A stretch of DNA of 64,000 nucleotides from CAWFGS01 sp963815535 (GTDB lineage Bacteria; Pseudomonadota; Alphaproteobacteria; Sphingomonadales; Sphingomonadaceae): the NCBI GenBank assembly GCA_963815535.1, contig CAWFGS010000001.1, positions 496,001-560,000 on the forward strand. Reading direction: 5' to 3'. Of the stretch, positions 1 to 8,425 are shown in pieces. Each line of letters starts with the position of its first letter. The first letter of the stretch is position 1. The translations under genes were made by a program, and so were the position numbers. The notes beneath the pieces are model-generated. The model ran no database searches, was not told the DNA's origin, and saw only the letters and a program-made list of their open reading frames with translations.

Positions 1-153
1 TCGTGCAGGCGTCGCTGGCGTCCGCGATCGGCCCGCACCGGCATGAGTCGCGGCCTGGCCCCGCAGCATTACGCGTCCGACCCGCCTGCACAGGACGTGC
101 CGCAGATCAACGGTCTGACCGGGCGGCCCCAGCAAAGCGCACCCGTCAGCGAG
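1..153 (+). CDS. Possible 3' end of an unidentified protein (truncated by window start)
   Basis: Frame 1 is open from the first base to a TGA just upstream of queA and would give a proline- and glutamine-rich tail ending QQSAPVSE. I do not recognise the family. Because extra bases break many genes nearby, the frame is uncertain: a second open frame (starting at base 3) runs across the same stretch. Treat it as the likely end of an upstream gene of unknown function, or as non-coding. Confidence 0.3.
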
Positions 154-222
154 TGAACCCATCGGCAAGTAAAGCTGCGATCGACGGGTGACGCGCCCGC
201 GCCGCTGCGATAGGCGCACGGC

Positions 223-1274
223 ATGCGTGTTGACCTGTTCGATTTCGACCTTCCGCCCGAACTGATCGCTTTGCGCCCGGCGCGTCCGCGCGATTCCGCG
301 CGAATGCTGCTGGTCGAAGGCGCCGAGTCGCTGCGCGACTGCATCCGTTCGCGATCTGCCCAGCCTGTTGCAGCCCGGCGACGTGCTGGTCTTCAACGAC
401 ACGCGCGTCATTCCCGCGCAATTGACCGGACGGCGGGGCAACGCCACCATCGGCGCGACCTTGCACAAACGGATCGATGCGCGATCGTGGCAGGCGTTCA
501 TCCGCAACGCGAAACGATTGAAGCCCGGCGACGTCGTCGATTTCGGCCACGACGTGTCGGCGGTGGCGCGCGAACGGCACGCGGATGGCAGCTTCACGCT
601 GTTTTTCGAAGGGGACGAGCCCGTCGAAATCCTGCTCGAACGCGCAGGCTCCATGCCATTGCCACCCTATATCGCGGGCAAGCGCCCCACCGACGCGCGG
701 GATGCGGACGATTACCAAACCATGTTCGCCCGCGACAAGGGGGCCGTCGCCGCGCCGACCGCCGCGCTGCATTTTACGCCCGAATTGACAGGTGCGCTGG
801 CCGCCGCCGGCATCGGCAGCGAAACGCTGACCTTGCATGTGGGGGCAGGTACGTTTCTGCCCGTAAAGGCAGACGATACGGACGATCACGCGATGCATGC
901 GGAATGGGGGCGGATCGATGCGGCGACCGCCGGCCGTCTGAACGCCGTTCGCGCCGGTGGCGGACGGCTGATCTGCGTCGGCACGACCGTCCTGCGCCTG
1001 CTCGAAAGCGCAGTCGATGACGCCGGGCACGATCCAGCCGTTCGAAGGGGACACGTCGATCTTCATCACGCCCGGTTACCGATTCGGGGCGGCGGATGGA
1101 TTGATGACCAATTTCCATCTTCCCAAATCGACCCTGTTCATGCTGGTCAGCGCCATGATGGGCCGGGACCGGATGCTCGCGGCCTATGCCCATGCGATCG
1201 CCGCGCAATACAGGTTTTACAGTTACGGTGATTCATCCCTGTTGCTGCCGGCCAAAAAACAGGTCGGCACATAA
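223..1274 (+). CDS. queA: S-adenosylmethionine:tRNA ribosyltransferase-isomerase QueA (two frame breaks)
   Basis: QueA transfers and isomerises the ribosyl group of SAM onto 7-aminomethyl-7-deazaguanine in tRNA, giving epoxyqueuosine, the step after Tgt. Seen: N-terminus MRVDLFDFDLPPELIALRP, then LLQPGDVLVFNDTRVIPAQL, then HFTPELTGALAAAGI and LHVGAGTFLPV, and finally TPGYRFGAADGLMTNFHLP, all in the family order. The reconstructed protein is about 350 aa, the usual length. The pieces lie in three frames. One extra base falls near 335-345, and one extra G in the run at 1025-1027 (GCC-GGC-ACG expected). Both shifts are +1. It lies upstream of tgt with one gene between. I infer a functional gene with assembly errors rather than a pseudogene. 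Confidence 0.9.
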
Positions 1275-1298
1275 GCCGAACCCGTTCGTTTGAGCATC

Positions 1299-2728
1299 AT
1301 GCCGACCCGAATCGAACAATCCGTCCGTAATGCGTTGACGCCCGCGATCCTCAAACTGGCGGAGCTCAACCGGAAGCGGTTGCCCGATGGGGGCGACAAC
1401 CCGTTCATGCGCGGCATCCATACGCCGATCGAGGACGAAACGACGCTGACCGGACTGAAGGTCACTGGCATCATTCCCGAAGAGCTTGATGGTCGTTACG
1501 TCCGCATCGGACCCAATCCCGTGGGCAAGCCCGCGCGCGGACATCATTGGTTCGTCGGCGACGGGATGGTTCACGGCGTGCGGCTGTCGGGTGGCCGGGC
1601 GCATTGGTATCGCAACCGCTTCATCCGTTCCCGCGATCTGGCCGCCAAGACGGGTGTACGCGCAGCGCCCGGCCCCCGGCGGGGCTTCGGCGATACAGTC
1701 AACACCAATATCATGCGGATCGGCGAGACGGGATCTCGCCTTGGTCGAGGCAAGCTCCACCCCCGTCGAACTGGGGGCCAAGCTGGAGACGGTCGGCTAC
1801 ACCGATTTCGGCGGCGAACTGACCGGATCGTTCACCGCGCATCCCCATCGTTGCCCCGACACGGGCGAATATCATGCGATCACCTATGACGGCCCGGTTC
1901 AGGACACGATCCACCATGTCGTCCTGTCGAAAGCGGGCGATATCCTGCGTCAGACGCCCATCGCGGTGAAGCACGGCCCCTCCATCCATGACAGCGGCCT
2001 CACTGCGAAATACATCGTCATCCTCGATCTGCCGGTGACGTTTTCCCTCAAAGCACTGGCGCAAGGGTATGCGTTTCCATACCGCTGGAACACTCGACAT
2101 CGGGCGCGCATCGGTTTGCAACCGCGCGATGCGACGCGGGACGAGACGATCTGGTGCGATATCGATCCGGTGTTCGCATTTCATGTCGGCAACGCTTTCG
2201 ACACGCCCGACGGCAAGGTCGTGCTGGACGTATGCGCCTATGCCAGCCAGTTCGACGGGCCGGAGCCGGGCCCCTATGGACGCGGGCTGGGCCTGGAACG
2301 CTGGACTGTCGATCCGTTCGCACGCACGGTGATCGCGCGACACGCTGGACGCGACCGCGCAGGAATTTCCGCGCCCCGACGAACGGTTCTGGTCGAAACC
2401 CTATCGGTATCTATGGACACTGGGTACGCCCGCCGACGGGAACTTGGAGCGATATTGCGACGTTCCCTTGATCCGGCACGATCTGGCGGACGACACCAAG
2501 ATTATCCGCACTTTCGACGGCAAGCGTCTGCCTGGCGAGTTCGTGTTCGTCCCGCGCGCCCGCGATGCGGAGGAGGGCGACGGATGGCTGATGGGCTACA
2601 TCCTCGACACCGACGCGGGCACGACCGCGCTGACCATTCTTAACGCCGCGACGCTGAACGATGTCGCAAGCGTGGAGATACCGCACGCCATCCCGCCCGG
2701 CTTTCACGGGAACTGGTTGCCAGCCTGA
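1299..2728 (+). CDS. Carotenoid oxygenase (CCD/lignostilbene dioxygenase) family protein (two frame breaks)
   Basis: Family members are non-haem iron enzymes that cleave double bonds of carotenoids or stilbenes; the substrate cannot be told here. Seen: ELDGRYVRIGPNP and HHWFVGDGMVHGVRL near the N-terminus, histidines in TAHPHRCPDTGEYHAI, KHGPSIHDSGLTAKYIVILD and FAFHVGNAF, and a final histidine near the C-terminus in PPGFHGNWLP. These fit the four-histidine iron site of the family. The length is about 475 aa. Frame breaks: an extra G in the run at 1730-1732 and an extra base at about 2335-2343, both +1. A TTG three codons upstream is a possible alternative start. It sits between queA and tgt, a position not obviously linked to queuosine synthesis. 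Confidence 0.85.
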
Positions 2729-2751
2729 CGCCAGCGGGTAGAGCGCGCAGC

Positions 2752-3891
2752 ATGACGACACCACCTGTCCGCCCGCGTTTCGCCTTCACCATCGCCGCAA
2801 TCGACGGTAAAGCCCGCACCGGTACGATCGCGATGGCGCGGGGCGATATTCGCACGCCCGCCTTCATGCCGGTCGGCACGGCGGCCACGGTCAAGGCCAT
2901 GAAGCCGCAAACCGTGCGCGAAACGGGCGCGGATATCATTCTGGGCAACACCTATCACTTGATGCTGCGGCCCGGCGCGGAGCGGGTGGCGCGATTGGGC
3001 GGTTTGCACCGGTTCATGAATTGGGATCGACCGATCCTGACCGATAGCGGCGGATATCAGGTGATGAGCCTGTCCGACCTCAGGAAACTGACCGAGGAGG
3101 GGGTCGAGTTTCGCAGTCACCTCGACGGGTCGCGCCATATGCTGACCCCGGAACGCTCGATGGAAATCCAACGCCTGTTGGGGTCCGATATCGTGATGGC
3201 GTTCGACGAATGCCCCCGTGTGGATCAGCCCCGCGATGCCATCGCGCGCAGTATGGAACTGTCGATGCGATGGGCGAAGCGCAGCCGCGACGGCTTCGAT
3301 GCGGGCGTAGAACATGCGTGCCGCTCCGCCCTGTTCGGCATTCAACAGGGCGCTTTGGACGAGGAACTGCGCCAACGAAGCGCGGACGCGTTGGTAAATA
3401 TAGGGTTCGATGGGTATGCCGTCGGCGGATTGGCTGTGGGCGAGGGGCAGGAGGCGATGTTCGCCACGCTCGATTTCGCGCCCGACCAACTGCCCGTGGA
3501 TCGCCCGCGCTATCTGATGGGTGTCGGCAAGCCCGACGATCTGGTCGGCGCTGTCGAACGCGGCATCGACATGTTCGATTGCGTTCTGCCGAGCCGGTCG
3601 GGCCGCAATGGGCAGGCATTCACCTGGGCTGGGCCGCTGAACTTGCGAAACGCGCGTTTTGCGGAAGATACCGCGCCGTTGGACGATGGCTGCCCCTGCG
3701 ACGCGTGCCGCAACTATTCACGCGCCTATCTCCACCATCTCGTCAAAGCGAAGGAGATATTGGGAGCGATGTTGATGACGGAACACAATATCACGTTTTA
3801 TCAGCAACTTATGCAGCGTATGCGCGACGCGATCGCAGCGCGGCAATTCGCTTCCTTCGCAAGCGATTTTCGCCGCAACTACCGGGTATGA
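2752..3891 (+). CDS. tgt: Queuine tRNA-ribosyltransferase (tRNA-guanine transglycosylase)
   Basis: Tgt exchanges guanine-34 for the queuosine precursor preQ1 in GUN-anticodon tRNAs. The 379-aa frame is intact. Seen: TPAFMPVGTAATVKAM and ADIILGNTYHLMLRPG near the N-terminus, LTDSGGYQVMSL, the catalytic region RGIDMFDCVLPSRSGRNG with the aspartate nucleophile, and the zinc site CPCDACRNYSRAYLHHL near the end (three Cys and a His). The short gap after the oxygenase gene suggests co-transcription with queA. No frame break, in contrast to the two genes before it. Confidence 0.97.
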   Translation: MTTPPVRPRFAFTIAAIDGKARTGTIAMARGDIRTPAFMPVGTAATVKAMKPQTVRETGADIILGNTYHLMLRPGAERVARLGGLHRFMNWDRPILTDSGGYQVMSLSDLRKLTEEGVEFRSHLDGSRHMLTPERSMEIQRLLGSDIVMAFDECPRVDQPRDAIARSMELSMRWAKRSRDGFDAGVEHACRSALFGIQQGALDEELRQRSADALVNIGFDGYAVGGLAVGEGQEAMFATLDFAPDQLPVDRPRYLMGVGKPDDLVGAVERGIDMFDCVLPSRSGRNGQAFTWAGPLNLRNARFAEDTAPLDDGCPCDACRNYSRAYLHHLVKAKEILGAMLMTEHNITFYQQLMQRMRDAIAARQFASFASDFRRNYRV

Positions 3892-3894
3892 ACG

Positions 3895-3925
3895 AAAAAG
3901 GGCGGCCCACACCGGACCGCCCCCT
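3895..3925 (-). terminator. Rho-independent terminator of rpsD (convergent with tgt)
   Basis: Read on the minus strand, a GC-rich hairpin (GGGCGGTCC / GGGCCGCCC arms around a short loop) is followed by five Ts. It lies just after the rpsD stop and just after the tgt stop on the other strand. It would end rpsD transcription and may act in both directions. Confidence 0.75.
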
Positions 3926-3944
3926 TCGATCAGGAATTATCCGA

Positions 3945-4559
3945 TCAGCGCGAATAGAATTCGACGACCAGATTGGGTTCCATCGTTACCGGGTAAGGAA
4001 CTTCGTCCAGCTTCGGCACGCGGGTGAAGGTAACTTTGTCGGTGCCGTCGGGCGCGACGTAATCGGGGATTTCACGCTCGGCCAGGCTCTGCGCTTCGAT
4101 AACCAAAGCCATTTCCTTGGCCTTGTCGCCCAACGAAATGACATCGCCGACGTCGATGCGGCGGCTCGCAATGTTGCATTTCACGCCATTGACGCGAACG
4201 TGGCCATGCGACACCAACTGGCGCGCGGCGAAAATGGTGGGCGTGAACTTCGCGCGGTAGACGACCATATCCAACCGGCGTTCCAGCAAACCGATCAGAT
4301 TCATGCCGGTATCGCCCTTGATCCGCGACGCTTCGGTATAGGTGCGTTTGAACTGTTTTTCGGTAACGTCCCCGTAATACCCCTTCAGCTTCTGCTTGGC
4401 GCGCAGCTGCAGACCGAAATCGGAAACCTTGCTTTTGCGACGCTGGCCATGCTGGCCGGGGCCGTAGGAACGCTTGTTCACGGGGGAGTTGGGACGACCC
4501 CAAATGTTTTCGCCCATACGACGGTCGAGTTTGTGCTTCGACGCTTTACGCTTCGACAT
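3945..4559 (-). CDS. rpsD: 30S ribosomal protein S4
   Basis: S4 is a primary 16S rRNA-binding protein that nucleates 30S assembly. The 204-aa product starts MSKRKASKHKLDRRMGENIW and contains the S4 RNA-binding domain (ARQLVSHGHVRVNGVKCNIA) in its C-terminal half. The start was chosen from the conserved N-terminus; a longer in-frame extension upstream is not conserved. It is monocistronic here, as in many alphaproteobacteria, with a strong terminator after the stop. No zinc-binding cysteines are seen at the N-terminus, so this is the zinc-free type. Confidence 0.97.
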   Translation of the reverse strand: MSKRKASKHKLDRRMGENIWGRPNSPVNKRSYGPGQHGQRRKSKVSDFGLQLRAKQKLKGYYGDVTEKQFKRTYTEASRIKGDTGMNLIGLLERRLDMVVYRAKFTPTIFAARQLVSHGHVRVNGVKCNIASRRIDVGDVISLGDKAKEMALVIEAQSLAEREIPDYVAPDGTDKVTFTRVPKLDEVPYPVTMEPNLVVEFYSR

Positions 4560-4762
4560 AATTCGTATCCATTCTGCTACCGATGCCCACATGGCATCGT
4601 TCAAACCCGGTATCGCTCCGTCCGACGATCGTCGAACGCGGCTTCCGCTTCACCGGGGTGCGGGGCCAAATAACGAATGCGCGCGATAGCATGGTTTGAC
4701 CCACGGTCAAGCGCCCCGTGTGGCCGGGGCCGCCACTCGACAAACCGGGCGAAGGGCGGCAC

Positions 4763-5083
4763 ATGGGCGCGATGACGACACCACCGGTTCTTCCCGAACA
4801 ATGTCAGACGATGGCCGACGTGCGCGCTGGCGTGGATGCGACCGATCGCGAGCTTATGACGCTATTGGCAACCCGGTTCGGTTACATGCGCGCCGCCGCC
4901 CGAATAAAACCGGATCGTGGCGCGGTTCGGGATGAAGGCCGCAAGCGCGCCGTCATCGATGCGGCGACGGCTGATGCAGCGCGGCGGGGCCTGCCGTCCG
5001 AACCGATCGCGACGATGTGGGATATGCTGGTCGAAACCTCGATCGCGTATGAACTGGCCGAGTGGGATCGCGTGAACGGATAG
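4763..5083 (+). CDS. Chorismate mutase (AroQ type)
   Basis: The enzyme rearranges chorismate to prephenate for tyrosine and phenylalanine synthesis. The all-helical AroQ fold is suggested by the pattern VDATDRELMTLLATRFGYM, then KPDRGAVRDEGRKRAVIDAA, then LPSEPIATMWDMLVETSIAYE. Arg, Lys and Glu/Gln residues occur at the expected active-site spacing. The protein is about 106 aa, normal for a single-domain mutase. The ATG at 4763 has a GAAGGGCG ribosome-binding site; a second ATG nine bases later is possible, and an upstream ATG (4718) seems too long. The gene stands alone between rpsD (divergent) and the trmJ-like gene (convergent). Confidence 0.85.
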   Translation: MGAMTTPPVLPEQCQTMADVRAGVDATDRELMTLLATRFGYMRAAARIKPDRGAVRDEGRKRAVIDAATADAARRGLPSEPIATMWDMLVETSIAYELAEWDRVNG

Positions 5084-5099
5084 TCTTGCCGACGGACGT

Positions 5100-5825
5100 T
5101 TACCGGTCCCTGTCGGCTCTGCCCAAATGGGTCAGCACCCCGCGCAAGGTCCGCACTTCCCAATGGTTCCACGCAGGCTTCGTCAGGACATTGCGTAGCG
5201 TCCGCTCAGTGGCCTCGCGTCGACCTTCGGGATAAAAATATCCCTTGGGTTCGAGTAGCTTGTGGAAGTGATCGATCAAACCGTCGAGTTCGGCCTGCGG
5301 GGCGGGCGGGCTGTCCGCATGAATGGTCGGCTGCGATAGCGATTGCAGGCGCGACCATTCGTAAGAACAGACCAGCACCGCCTGCGCCAAATTGAGAGAG
5401 CCGAATTCGGGGTTGATCGGCACAGTCAAAATGGTGCGCGCCAGCGACACATCGGCGAATGTCCAGGCCCGATCGTTCGGGACCGAACAGCAGCGCGCTG
5501 CGACCGTTCTGGCTCGCGATATCTTTCGCGCGCCTGTTCCGGCGTCACGACCGGCTTGGTATCCTCCCGCCGCCGGACCGTGGTGGCATAGACATGCGCA
5601 CAGTCGGCGACCGCCTCCGCCGTGGTGTCGTAAGACCTGCGCCTCTGCCAGGACATCGTCCGCACCGGCGGCGGACGGGCCGGCATCGGGGTTGGGCCAA
5701 CCGTCGCGCGGGGCGACCAGCCGCATTTGCGTCAACCCGAAATTGAGCATTGCGCGCGCGGCCTTGCCGATATTCTCGCCCAGTTGCGGGCGGACCAGCA
5801 CGACGATCGGCTGATTATCCGTCAT
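5100..5825 (-). CDS. TrmH/TrmJ-family (SPOUT) RNA 2'-O-methyltransferase (three frame breaks)
   Basis: A SPOUT-class SAM-dependent ribose methyltransferase, probably acting on tRNA position 32 (TrmJ). Seen: IVVLVRPQLGENIGKAARAM and MRLVAPRDGWPNPDA at the N-terminus, ALLFGPERSGL in the middle, and TVPINPEFGSLNLAQAVLV, the knot region, near the C-terminus. Reconstructed length is about 240 aa. The middle is split over three frames: an extra A (plus-strand view) at 5632-5633, an extra T at 5524-5526 and an extra base near 5455-5462. The three +1 shifts add to a multiple of three, so a single long open frame survives but encodes nonsense between codons of about 65 and 130. It overlaps the nrdR stop by 11 nt. 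Confidence 0.85.
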   Translation of the reverse strand: MTDNQPIVVLVRPQLGENIGKAARAMLNFGLTQMRLVAPRDGWPNPDAGPSAAGADDVLAEAQVLRHHGGGGRRLCACLCHHGPAAGGYQAGRDAGTGARKISRARTVAARCCSVPNDRAWTFADVSLARTILTVPINPEFGSLNLAQAVLVCSYEWSRLQSLSQPTIHADSPPAPQAELDGLIDHFHKLLEPKGYFYPEGRREATERTLRNVLTKPAWNHWEVRTLRGVLTHLGRADRDR

Positions 5826-6291
5826 TGGCGCTGTCGGTTCCGGCATCTTGGACCGAGCTTGCGAACTGTTCGAAATCGCGCGCTTCGTTGAAATCGCGAT
5901 AGACGCTGGCGAAACGAATATAGGCGACAGAATCGATCTGGCGCAGACCGGCCATCACCAGTTCGCCGATGCGGTGAGATGGAACCTCGTTTTCGCCGGA
6001 TGTTTCCGACTGCCGCTGGATACCCGACACCAGCTGATCGATCCGTTCTTGCGAAATCGCACGTTTTCGGCAAGCGAGAGCGACCGAACGGTCCAGCTTG
6101 GCGCGATCGAACACTTCGCGCCGATCGCCGGATTTTACGACCACGATATCGCGCAATTGCACACGTTCGAAGGTCGTGAACCGCGCGCCGCAGCTGGAAC
6201 ATTGCCGGCGGCGGCGAATGGAACCGTCATCTTCGGCGGGGCGGCTGTCCTTAACCTGGCTGTCTTCGAACGCGCAGAAAGGACAGCGCAT
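5815..6291 (-). CDS. nrdR: Transcriptional repressor NrdR
   Basis: NrdR senses nucleotides and represses ribonucleotide reductase genes. The 158-aa protein has an N-terminal zinc ribbon (MRCPFC and QCSSCGARFTTFER), then an ATP-cone domain beginning VVVKSGDRREVFDRAKL and ending near VAYIRFASVYRDF. Intact. It lies downstream of glyA and a small membrane-protein gene, the usual glyA-nrdR arrangement, and overlaps the trmJ-like gene, so the set is probably one operon. Confidence 0.96.
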   Translation of the reverse strand: MRCPFCAFEDSQVKDSRPAEDDGSIRRRRQCSSCGARFTTFERVQLRDIVVVKSGDRREVFDRAKLDRSVALACRKRAISQERIDQLVSGIQRQSETSGENEVPSHRIGELVMAGLRQIDSVAYIRFASVYRDFNEARDFEQFASSVQDAGTDSANDG

Positions 6292-6294
6292 CGC

Positions 6295-6563
6295 TTACGG
6301 TCGCAGGCGTTTGTAGAACGCATATCCCGCGCCCGCGGCGATGCCCAACGGCAAACCGACGAAGGGCAGGATCAAACTGGCGGCCGCGCCAACAGCCGCA
6401 CCGGTCAATACAGGCTTCGTCGATGGGTGGGCCATACCGTCGGCCAGCATGCCGCTGGCTTCCGTGCGGGCATCGTCGGACAGCACGCGGCCATAGGCCG
6501 GCGGGTCGGCACGACCTTGTCTTCGGTGGCGGTCATCGGGGGGAGTTTATCGGTATCGGCCAT
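6295..6563 (-). CDS. Small membrane protein of unknown function (frame break)
   Basis: The ATG lies six bases after the reconstructed glyA stop. The first part reads MADTDKLPPMTATEDKVVPT and the second, in another frame, reads VLSDDARTEASGMLADG, then a hydrophobic glycine/alanine-rich segment (LTGAAVGAAASLILPFVGLP), then AGAGYAFYKRLRP. The frame change, near 6487-6510, needs two extra bases (or one missing). Predicted: about 88 aa with one or two membrane segments. I do not recognise a family. Its place between glyA and nrdR suggests co-transcription. Confidence 0.6.
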
Positions 6564-6569
6564 ATGTGA

Positions 6570-7901
6570 TTATCCTGGATATACGGGAAAGTTGTTTGCA
6601 CAACTTCCCGACGCGTTCGCGCACGGATTGTTCCACGGCTGCATCGCCATCTTCGCCATTGGCGGCCAGACCATCGACCACTTCCGCGATCAATTTCCCG
6701 ATCGTGCGGAACTCCTCCACGCCGAAGCCGCGGGTCGTGCCTGCCGGCGTGCCCAAACGGATGCCGCTGGTGACGAACGGGCTGCGCGTGTCGAACGGAA
6801 TGCCGTTCTTGTTGCAAGTCAGCCACGCGCGATCGAGCGCCTTTTCCGCCAGTTTCCCGGTGACGTTCTTCGCCGTGAGATCGACCAGCATGGAATGGTT
6901 GTCCGTGCCGCCCGACACGATCCTGAGGCCCTGTTCTTCCAAGCTGGCCGCCAGCGCACGGGCGTTGTCGATCACTGCGCGCGCGTAGGTTTTGAAATCG
7001 GGGCGCAGCGCCTCGCGAAAGGCAACCGCCTTCGCCGCGACGACATGCATCAGCGGCCCTCCCTGCATTCCGGGGAACACCGCCATGTTGATGGGTTTCG
7101 TCAAGCGCCTCGTCGTTCCACAGGATAATGCCGGAACGTGGGCCACGCAAAGATTTGTGCGTGGTGCTGGTCACGATGTGCGCGTGCGGGAAGGGCGATG
7201 CATGCGCGCCGCCCGCAACCAGACCGGATATATGGCTCATATCGCAAAGCAGATAAGCGCCGACCTCGTCCGCAATGGCCCGGAAACGGGCGAAGTCCCA
7301 GCTTCGCGGAATAGGCCGTGCCGCCGCAGATTATCAGTTTCGGCCGATGTTCGCGCGCAGTGGCGGCAACCTGGTCCATGTCGATCAGCTCGTCCTCCTG
7401 CCGCACGCCATAGGCGACCGGATTGAACCATTTTCCGGACATGTTGACCGGGCTGCCATGCGTCAGATGTCCGCCTGAATTGAGGTCCAGCCCCATGAAG
7501 ATGTCGCCCGGTTCCAGCAAAGCGAGAAACACTGCCTGATTCATCTGGCTTCCGCTGTTGGGCTGGACATTGGCGAAGTTGCAACCGAACAATTCCTTCG
7601 CGCGATCGATGGCCAGCGTTTCCACGACGTCCGCGTAATCGCATCCGCCGTAATATCGCTTGCCCGGATATCCTTCGGCGTATTTGTTGGTGAACACGCT
7701 GCCGGTCGCCTCCAGCACCGCGCGCGAGGCGATGTTTTCGGACGCGATCAGTTCGATCTTGTCCTGCTGTCGATGCAGTTCGTCTGCGATCGCCGCCGCG
7801 ATGGCGGGGTCGGCAGTCGCTAGGTCGTCATGCCAGAACCGGTCAGCCGGCATGCGTTCCGAACCTTCGTTTGCGTTATCGGCCTTGAGTGCGGCGGTCA
7901 T
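6570..7901 (-). CDS. glyA: Serine hydroxymethyltransferase GlyA (three frame breaks)
   Basis: This PLP enzyme interconverts serine and glycine while loading one-carbon units on tetrahydrofolate. Seen: IELIASENIASRAVLEATGS, NKYAEGYPGKRYYGGCDYAD, the PLP lysine in TSTTHKSLRGPRSG, NMAVFPGMQGGPLMH, and the typical end reached only after correction, CKQFPVYPG. Reconstructed length is about 442 aa. Extra bases occur at about 7303, 7102 and 6591 (plus-strand positions); each restores the family sequence when removed. The ATG overlaps the corrected rpiB stop by 4 nt (ATGA). Uncorrected, rpiB and the first half of glyA appear as one long open frame, which is a false fusion. Confidence 0.93.
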
Positions 7902-8366
7902 GAAGTTACCTTTCGATCGGGAAGGGCGGATAGTTTTTCCACCCGGCGGCGGTGGCGGCCATCGGGTTCGTTGTCGTCCGACGAAATCGGTGGTGAGAAA
8001 CGCCGTGACGCAGGCTTTCGCCATATCGATACCGATCAGACGCGCCCCCAATGCGATACAGTTCGCATCATTGTGTTCGCGGGCGAGAGTTGCAGCCAGC
8101 GGCTCCGCGACAAGGGCGCAGCGAACGGCAGGGTGGCGATTGACGGCGATGGAAATACCGATGCCCGATCCGCACAAGGCTATACCGCGCTGTGCGGCGC
8201 CTTCTCCGATACAACGAGCCAGCCGTGCGCCGAAATCGGGATAATCGACGCTGGCCGTGCTGTCGGGGCCAAGGTCGGTGACATCATGGCCACCCTTGCG
8301 AAGCCATGCGGTCAGTTCGGCTTTCATGTCGAATGCCGCATGGTCGGAAGCGATAGCGATCTGCAT
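7898..8366 (-). CDS. rpiB: Ribose-5-phosphate isomerase B (frame break)
   Basis: RpiB interconverts ribose 5-phosphate and ribulose 5-phosphate in the pentose phosphate pathway. Seen: MQIAIASDHAAFDMKAELT, VDYPDFGARLARCI, the active-site loop ALCGSGIGISIAVNRHP, and AREHNDANCIALGARLIG. With one extra base removed (the CC at 7978-7979 on the plus strand), the C-terminus becomes EPDGRHRRRVEKLSALPDRKVTS and stops in an ATGA overlap with glyA, as expected of the family. About 155 aa. Sits first in the rpiB-glyA-nrdR operon. Confidence 0.93.
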
Positions 8367-8425
8367 GCCACCTCTTAACGGTGCGGGCGCAATATCTCCA
8401 CCCTCGTCGATGCATATTTACACCG

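Noticed and set aside
3210..4673. 487-codon plus-strand frame covering tgt end and antisense rpsD
   Set aside because: Crosses two certain genes on both strands and a terminator; not a real gene.
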